Of a stretch of DNA of 45,685 nucleotides, positions 40,734 through 45,685 are shown in pieces; positions within the stretch are counted from its first letter, which is position 1, and the number at the start of each line of letters is the position of its first letter. The stretch lies in the NCBI GenBank assembly GCA_045545455.1, contig JAZQAY010000010.1, forward strand, positions 1 through 45,685, given 5' to 3'. The position numbers and the translations under genes were made by a program. Below the pieces are notes generated by a model. The model was not told where the DNA came from. It did not search any database and saw nothing but the letters and a program-made list of their open reading frames with translations. The DNA is from RUG754 sp045545455 (GTDB lineage: Bacteria; Bacillota; Clostridia; Peptostreptococcales; Anaerovoracaceae).

Positions 40734-42118
40734 TGAACAGATTCAAGAAAAATTTTGACAACGACAATTATCAGAACGGGCTGAGGGTAGTGCTTATCTG
40801 TGTCCTTGCGGTTACACTCGTGGTGAGCATAAACATGTTCGCAGGCCTGCTTCCCACCAGGATAGCTAACATTGACATATCCACCGGACACGTATTCTCA
40901 ATCTCATCTGAAACAGAGCAGCAGCTCAAAGAACTGGACAGACCTGTGGAACTTATCTACGTTTGTGAAGCAGGAGAAGAGAACCAGAACACGCAGATCA
41001 TGCTGAATCTGTATGCTGATGCTACGGATCAGATCACAGCCCGTCAGGTTGACCCCGCTTTCGATCCGCAGGAGATCGTAAAGTATACCGGAGAGACCAC
41101 GATCGACAACAACACCGTCATCGTGACCTCAGGAGATAAACAGCAGATCGTTTACTATAACGACTATTACAACGCGGGCTCTTTCGTACTGGAAGATTAT
41201 CTCAACAGCGCCATCAAGTACGTTACCGGAGAGGAACTCTACGTAGCATATTTCACAACAGGCCATGATGAGACAGAGCCCGATGCTTCCACTATTGCAT
41301 ACCTGGGACTCGACGGCTTTGACTACAGGCAGATCGCCCTTATGGATGAAGGTTCTGTGCCCGAAGACTGCAAGGTGCTGGTAATAAACAACATCAAGAA
41401 TGATATAACGTCCAGGGAAGCGGAGATACTCACAGGATATCTGAAAAACGGAGGATCCATAGTCCTTACAACGGATTACACCAAGTCCTCACTTCCTAAC
41501 CTGGATACAGTGACCGGATATTTCGGAGCCGTAACGGGAGACGGCATCATCATGGAGTCGGATGCCAACAGATACGTGAACGATAACCCTGCATTCGTGG
41601 TTCCTTATCTCTTCACGGATTCCAAGGTGCTTTCAGACGGCGTGAACTACATGATCCTTCCCAATCTGAGTCCTATTGACTATGACGAGGATTCTCCTGA
41701 ACCCGGCGTCAAGTTCACTAAACTGCTCCAGGCTTCTGAGAATTCCTATGCGGTATATACAAACGTTTTCACCGGAAAAGGCGAAACCGTAAAGGGGCCG
41801 TTTACTGTCGGAGCTCTGTTCGAAAAAGGAGATAACGGAAGCGAAGGAAGGATGATCTGGATATCATCGGGCTTTGTTTCCAATACCGCGATGTCGGAGG
41901 CTGCAGGAGGTGGAAATATTACCTTCTTCCTGAATTCCATAGGTTATCTGGGAAAGAGCGAGCCGGTGGCATCGATACATGGAAAGACCATCTCGACCCA
42001 GTTCCTTGACCTTACTACCTCACAGGTCAGGATGTGGGAGATAATCATACCGATAATCATTCCTGCCGCAGTCCTCATCATAGGCCTGATAGTAGTGATC
42101 AGGAGGAAGAGAAGATAA
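40733..42118 (+). CDS. GldG-like ABC transporter auxiliary protein
   Basis: The 461-residue protein has one membrane anchor near residue 20-40, a long extracytoplasmic part, and a second membrane segment near the C-terminus before RRKRR. The start of the outer part, NIDISTGHVFSISSETEQQL, and the middle VLVINNIKNDITSREAEIL fit the GldG / ABC_transp_aux (PF09822) family. In Bacteroidota relatives act with GldA and GldF; in Clostridia the role is unknown. The ATG at 40733 overlaps the permease stop and has a GGAAGAGG site; an in-frame GTG lies 9 bases earlier. The DUF4340 gene starts one base before its stop ends. Confidence 0.85.
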   Translation: MNRFKKNFDNDNYQNGLRVVLICVLAVTLVVSINMFAGLLPTRIANIDISTGHVFSISSETEQQLKELDRPVELIYVCEAGEENQNTQIMLNLYADATDQITARQVDPAFDPQEIVKYTGETTIDNNTVIVTSGDKQQIVYYNDYYNAGSFVLEDYLNSAIKYVTGEELYVAYFTTGHDETEPDASTIAYLGLDGFDYRQIALMDEGSVPEDCKVLVINNIKNDITSREAEILTGYLKNGGSIVLTTDYTKSSLPNLDTVTGYFGAVTGDGIIMESDANRYVNDNPAFVVPYLFTDSKVLSDGVNYMILPNLSPIDYDEDSPEPGVKFTKLLQASENSYAVYTNVFTGKGETVKGPFTVGALFEKGDNGSEGRMIWISSGFVSNTAMSEAAGGGNITFFLNSIGYLGKSEPVASIHGKTISTQFLDLTTSQVRMWEIIIPIIIPAAVLIIGLIVVIRRKRR

Positions 42119-43062
42119 TGGCTAACAAGAGAATCAAGCATGAAATAAAGCTGATCGCTGTCCTGGCCGTTTTATCGATCATCTTCTTTGCACTGACGTT
42201 TGGAATAAGAGCTGCTGAAAAAGGCAAGGCAGACGCGGACCAGAAATACATCGATCAGGCCACAATGGCAGACCTTCCGGTCGTCATGGATATAACTTCC
42301 GGAGATGACAGTTTCACTCTGGTGAGCGAAAACAGCACCTGGCATATAGAGGGAAAAGAGGAGATACCCGTATCCGACCTCAAAGTCACAGAGACGAGGA
42401 CTGTGGCTAAGTATTTCGCACCGGGGAGGGTACTGACGGAGCAGAGTGATAACTACGAAAAATTCGGTCTTTCCTCTCCTGAAGCAGTTGTGAAAATGTC
42501 CGCAAAGACTTCAGAGATCACGTATCTCATAGGTGATTATAATCCCGTGACGGGAGAGTACTATGCAGCGATCGAAGGGGATGATACAGTATATCTCATT
42601 CCCCAAAAGGACGGCGACGGCCTGAAAAAAACGCTTAAGGAGTACGTTGCAGAACCGGAAATAGTCAACGCTTCGTTTAACGATCTCAACCGGATAGAAG
42701 TAAAGGCCGGAGATCTCAGCTATGATGTCACCTGTGAAGGAGGAAGGTATATCCTTCATACTTCCCAGGGGGATTTTGAGATCGAACAGGCCAGAGCCAT
42801 GGAGATATTTAACTGCTTCACATCGTCCGTCGAGTACACGTGTGAGGACTACGACCTTGATCAGGCTGAGGCAGCAGGATACGGTCTGTCGGATCCCGCG
42901 GTAAATGTACGCTTCACCATGTTGGACGGCAGCATATACGATATGCGCGCTTCTGAAGGTACTGACGGCGGGTATTACGTCACAGACGGTGATGGAGAGA
43001 TCGCATATTCCATAGCGGAAAGCGATTACACCAATCTTATGGAAAGAATCAGGATCAGCTGA
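42118..43062 (+). CDS. DUF4340 domain-containing membrane-anchored protein
   Basis: The 314-residue protein has one N-terminal membrane segment (about residues 14-32) and an extracytoplasmic region with repeated short units. It contains FGLSSPEAVVKMSAK and AAGYGLSDPAVNVRFTM, the repeated GL-x-P-motif typical of DUF4340. DUF4340 proteins often follow GldG-like genes and probably belong to the same complex at the membrane. The start at 42118 overlaps the previous stop by one base (TAATG) and is served by AGGAGGAAGAG; a longer upstream frame has no support. mtnA follows after 15 bp. Confidence 0.85.
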   Translation: MANKRIKHEIKLIAVLAVLSIIFFALTFGIRAAEKGKADADQKYIDQATMADLPVVMDITSGDDSFTLVSENSTWHIEGKEEIPVSDLKVTETRTVAKYFAPGRVLTEQSDNYEKFGLSSPEAVVKMSAKTSEITYLIGDYNPVTGEYYAAIEGDDTVYLIPQKDGDGLKKTLKEYVAEPEIVNASFNDLNRIEVKAGDLSYDVTCEGGRYILHTSQGDFEIEQARAMEIFNCFTSSVEYTCEDYDLDQAEAAGYGLSDPAVNVRFTMLDGSIYDMRASEGTDGGYYVTDGDGEIAYSIAESDYTNLMERIRIS

Positions 43063-43077
43063 TCCTTTGGAGAAAAA

Positions 43078-44163
43078 ATGTTAGACATCACACCATTGAA
43101 ATTCGAAAATGATGAACTGACTATACTTGACCAGACCCTGCTTCCCGGAGAGGAAGTATGGATAAAACTTGAGACTGCAGAGGACGTATGGGACGCCATC
43201 AAAAAACTTAAGGTAAGGGGAGCTCCGGCCATCGGAGTATGTGCTGCTTACGGATTGTACGTGTCCGTCAGGAACTACTGCCCTAAGAAGGCGGAAGGCA
43301 TTGAGTGCAGAGACAGGGGAGACCTCTTTCCGGTATACGTGAAAAAAACTGCAGAATACCTGAATTCCTCGAGACCTACCGCTGTCAACCTCAGCTGGGC
43401 CCTGAGCAGGATGGTATCCGTGCTGGGTAAGGCGTATGAAGAGGAACCTGAGCTGAAATGCCATAAGGCAAGGAAGATCCTTCTTGAGGAGGCTAAAAAG
43501 ATCCATCAGGAGGACGTTGATGCCTGTATGGCGATGGGAGAATACGGCCTTCAGCTTCTCAGACCCGGAATGGGAATCGAGACCCATTGCAACGCAGGTA
43601 CCATAGCAACTTCAAAATACGGCACCTGTCTCGCTCCTATCCATCTGGGACAGGAGAGAGGCTACGGCTTCAGAGTATTCTGTGATGAGACCAGACCCCT
43701 TCTTCAGGGGGCAAGGCTAACCGCATGGGAACTGGTAAAAAACGGCGTGGATACGACGCTTATCTGTGACAATATGGCATCGACCGTAATGAAAAACGGA
43801 TGGATCGACGCTGTTGTGGTCGGCTGTGACAGGATGGCGGCCAACGGTGACGGAGCCAATAAGATAGGCACGTCGGGACTTGCCATACTGGCTCACGAAT
43901 ACGGCATACCTTTCTATATGTTCGTACCCACTTCCACCATCGATCTCAACACTCCCACAGGAGATGACATTCCCATCGAACTCAGGGATGGAAATGAGAT
44001 AGGGGAGATGTGGTATGAGAGACCCATGGCTCCGGAGGACGTGAAGACGTATAACCCGGCCTTCGACGTGACGGATCATAAGTACATAACCGCAGTGGTG
44101 ACGGAGAAGGGAATAGTAAGACCTCCCTATGACGTTAATCTTAAAAAACTTTTTGAAGAGTGA
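43078..44163 (+). CDS. mtnA: S-methyl-5-thioribose-1-phosphate isomerase
   Basis: The 361-residue protein has the eIF2B-alpha-like fold. Diagnostic parts are KVRGAPAIGVCAAYG, THCNAGTIATS with the catalytic Cys171, and GCDRMAANGDGANKIGT with the catalytic Asp251. It converts 5-methylthioribose 1-phosphate to the ribulose form in methylthioadenosine salvage. No other salvage genes are in the window, so the full pathway cannot be confirmed; related isomerases can act on other ribose phosphates. The ATG at 43078 is preceded by TTTGGAG. scpA begins within the last bases of this gene. Confidence 0.93.
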   Translation: MLDITPLKFENDELTILDQTLLPGEEVWIKLETAEDVWDAIKKLKVRGAPAIGVCAAYGLYVSVRNYCPKKAEGIECRDRGDLFPVYVKKTAEYLNSSRPTAVNLSWALSRMVSVLGKAYEEEPELKCHKARKILLEEAKKIHQEDVDACMAMGEYGLQLLRPGMGIETHCNAGTIATSKYGTCLAPIHLGQERGYGFRVFCDETRPLLQGARLTAWELVKNGVDTTLICDNMASTVMKNGWIDAVVVGCDRMAANGDGANKIGTSGLAILAHEYGIPFYMFVPTSTIDLNTPTGDDIPIELRDGNEIGEMWYERPMAPEDVKTYNPAFDVTDHKYITAVVTEKGIVRPPYDVNLKKLFEE

Positions 44164-44171
44164 TCAGCAGG

Positions 44172-44984
44172 ATGTATAAAGTTAAGCTTGAGTCCTTTGA
44201 GGGACCATTTGATCTTCTCGTATATCTCATCGAAAGCGCTGAGATGAACATATACGATATCAGGATCAGTGAGATCACAACTCAATATCTGGAATACATA
44301 AGGCAGATGGAGGAGCAGGAAGTCCGCGTGGCTCAGGAATTCATGGTGCTTGCGGCTTCTCTGATCGAGATTAAATCCAGGATGATACTCCCCAGGACTG
44401 TTTTGGACGAAGAGGATACTATTCAGGAAGATCCGCGCACAGAGCTTGTCCAGCGCATCCTTGAGTATAAGAGATTCAAGGAGATCTCCGGCTTCCTTAA
44501 GGAGCAGGAAGAGCACATGAGCCACGTTTACGATAAGCCGCAGGAGGATATTTCGGAGTATACGGATAATCCGGACGAGTATCTGAGCTTAGGCCTCGAA
44601 CAGTTCATGCAGGCCTTCAATCTTTTTATACAGCGGAAACAGAGGATCGAAGCCGTAAGAAAGCATTACACGAGGGTCGAGAGAGAACGTTCTGTCCTGG
44701 AGCGAAAAGCAGGAAAGATCCTCGGTAAAGTAAGAGCCGATAAGGACAGTGTCTTCAATTTCAGGGATTTCGTGAATGACAGAAAGGATAAGTACGACAT
44801 AATCGTTACTTTTTCACTTCTCCTGGACATGGTGAAAGAGAGAGTGCTGAAGGCCAGACAGCACAGCAACTATGGAAATATTGAGGTGAGCGCAGGCGTG
44901 AACATAGGCAGGGATGATATCCTTGACAAGTATTCCCCCGAAGAATTCGGCAAGGAGGAAATTAATGAACAACAAGACAATTAA
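44172..44984 (+). CDS. scpA: segregation and condensation protein A
   Basis: The 270-residue kleisin joins SMC heads in the bacterial condensin complex. The N-terminal YKVKLESFEGPFDLLVYLIE and IRISEITTQYLEYI are typical, and a winged-helix region ends the protein (around residues 200-245). The ATG at 44172 is preferred as it gives the standard N-terminus; a GTG at 44160 adding four residues and overlapping the mtnA stop is an alternative, since neither has an ideal ribosome site. scpB starts inside its last codons. Confidence 0.93.
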   Translation: MYKVKLESFEGPFDLLVYLIESAEMNIYDIRISEITTQYLEYIRQMEEQEVRVAQEFMVLAASLIEIKSRMILPRTVLDEEDTIQEDPRTELVQRILEYKRFKEISGFLKEQEEHMSHVYDKPQEDISEYTDNPDEYLSLGLEQFMQAFNLFIQRKQRIEAVRKHYTRVERERSVLERKAGKILGKVRADKDSVFNFRDFVNDRKDKYDIIVTFSLLLDMVKERVLKARQHSNYGNIEVSAGVNIGRDDILDKYSPEEFGKEEINEQQDN

Positions 44985-45552
44985 ATCAGCATTTGAATCC
45001 ATGATGTACGTCTGGGGAGAGCCTCTGAAGGCAAAACAGGCGGGGGAAGTGCTGGACATAGATGAAAAGGAAGCCCTGGAACTCTTCAGGGAACTCAAGG
45101 CCGAATACGACCAGGAAGGGAGAGGCCTTGAGATAAGGGAGATAAACGGAGCTTTCCAGTTCGTTACAAGAGAAAAGAATGCCGAGTACATCGAGAGACT
45201 ATGCACCCCGGTAAAGGCGAAAAGATTATCACAGTCTGCTCTTGAGGTCCTGGCCATAGTCGCATACAGGCAGCCGGTGACCAAAGGAGAGATAGAATCC
45301 ATCAGGGGAATCAAGTGCGACAGGGTAATGGAAGGTCTGGTGGCCAAGGGTATCGTAGAGCCTGTGGGAAGATCCCAGGCTGTGGGAAGACCCGTCCTGT
45401 ATGGCACGACGGACCTCTTCCTCAAGAATTTCGGCTTTTCATCCCTTAAGGATCTTCCGGAGATAGAAGACATCGAATACGCGATAACGACGGATGATGA
45501 TGAACATGAAACCGCAGCTTTTTCTGATGCTCAGCTGAGTCTGGACATATGA
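44965..45552 (+). CDS. scpB: segregation and condensation protein B
   Basis: The 195-residue protein has two winged-helix domains and dimerises on ScpA in the SMC complex that organises and segregates the chromosome. The central RLSQSALEVLAIVAYRQPVTKGEIESIRG is diagnostic, followed by GRPVLYGTTDLFLKNFG. The start at 44965 has an AAGGAGG site 8 bases upstream and overlaps the scpA 3' end by 20 bases, which indicates translational coupling. A longer frame starting at 44914 lies inside scpA and is not supported. The C-terminus is acidic. Confidence 0.94.
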   Translation: MNNKTIKSAFESMMYVWGEPLKAKQAGEVLDIDEKEALELFRELKAEYDQEGRGLEIREINGAFQFVTREKNAEYIERLCTPVKAKRLSQSALEVLAIVAYRQPVTKGEIESIRGIKCDRVMEGLVAKGIVEPVGRSQAVGRPVLYGTTDLFLKNFGFSSLKDLPEIEDIEYAITTDDDEHETAAFSDAQLSLDI

Positions 45553-45600
45553 CAGACCTAAGGGTTTATGCTTGCTTATTGTTAATTTATCGACTATTAA

Positions 45601-45629
45601 TTGACACCGGAATAGAATAAAGTTATAAT
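45601..45629 (+). promoter_or_regulatory. perfect-consensus sigma-70 promoter
   Basis: TTGACA (45601-45606), a 17-base spacer and TATAAT (45624-45629), both hexamers exact. It faces the gene that begins at 45678, so that gene is probably strongly expressed. The preceding 45553-45600 holds no clear terminator. Confidence 0.9.
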
Positions 45630-45677
45630 ATTTCTGTTAATGGAGTTAGAAATTTTTAATCAGGAAGGTGAATAAAT

Positions 45678-45685
45678 ATGAAGGG
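45678..45685 (+). CDS. start of a gene running past the window end
   Basis: An ATG followed by AAG GG at the last bases, preceded by AGGAAGGTGA at a normal distance and by the perfect promoter at 45601-45629. Only Met-Lys and part of a third codon are visible, so the product is unknown. Confidence 0.5.

Noticed and set aside
42034..42117. N-terminal extension of the DUF4340 frame
   Set aside because: It lies inside the GldG-like gene, is not protein-like (His/Pro/Ser-rich), and the ATG at 42118 has the proper site and membrane anchor.

Overview
The window looks like chromosomal DNA of an anaerobic member of the Bacillota, class Clostridia. Signs of this are strong AGGAGG-type ribosome binding sites, heavy AGA/AGG arginine use, classical -35/-10 promoters, many ferredoxin-type redox proteins, a glutaminyl-tRNA synthetase, and a scpA-scpB pair. 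I cannot name a genus from the sequence alone. No insertion sequence, prophage, CRISPR array or rRNA was seen. Two tRNA-Val genes (GAC and CAC anticodons) are present.

Layout. 1-6228: tail of an ApbE flavin transferase, an aldo/keto reductase with a ferredoxin tail, a flavodoxin-ferredoxin, an ECF vitamin-transporter S component divergent from a MocR-type regulator, then a patatin and a sirtuin. 6229-12430: a highly expressed acetyl-CoA acetyltransferase, tRNA-Val, proBA, a CoA-transferase, a second patatin and a second tRNA-Val. 12532-15046: an unassigned cysteine-rich membrane protein followed by glnS. 15078-29129: a catabolic island (below). 29150-36259: HerA-like ATPase, nitroreductase, a minus-strand unit (prepilin peptidase, M20 peptidase, YfcC-type carrier), truA and comEB. 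36318-39044: a Tet(M)-like GTPase fused to a Rae1/YacP NYN nuclease. 39134-43062: a Gld-like ABC exporter set. 43078-45552: mtnA, scpA, scpB. A consensus promoter and the first codons of another gene end the window.

The most interesting region is 15078-29129. It encodes two different beta-keto acid cleavage enzymes (BKACE, DUF849), a short-chain dehydrogenase, two CoA-transferases of different families, a divergent thiolase, a VOC-fold protein, a complete TRAP transporter (dctP, dctQ, dctM) and a 1043-residue sigma-54 activator. Three sigma-54 -24/-12 promoter sequences flank the dehydrogenase gene, and the 482-bp gap before the main operon is packed with repeats and dyads that could be activator sites. 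A coherent reading is uptake of an organic acid, oxidation to a beta-keto acid, BKACE cleavage with acetyl-CoA to acetoacetate plus a new acyl-CoA, CoA transfer to acetoacetate, and thiolysis to acetyl-CoA. The substrate cannot be read from the sequence.

Other points for a second look are the Tet(M)-Rae1 fusion, a MocR regulator lacking the PLP-binding lysine, and a possible sigma-54-driven small RNA at about 16900-16997 on the minus strand.
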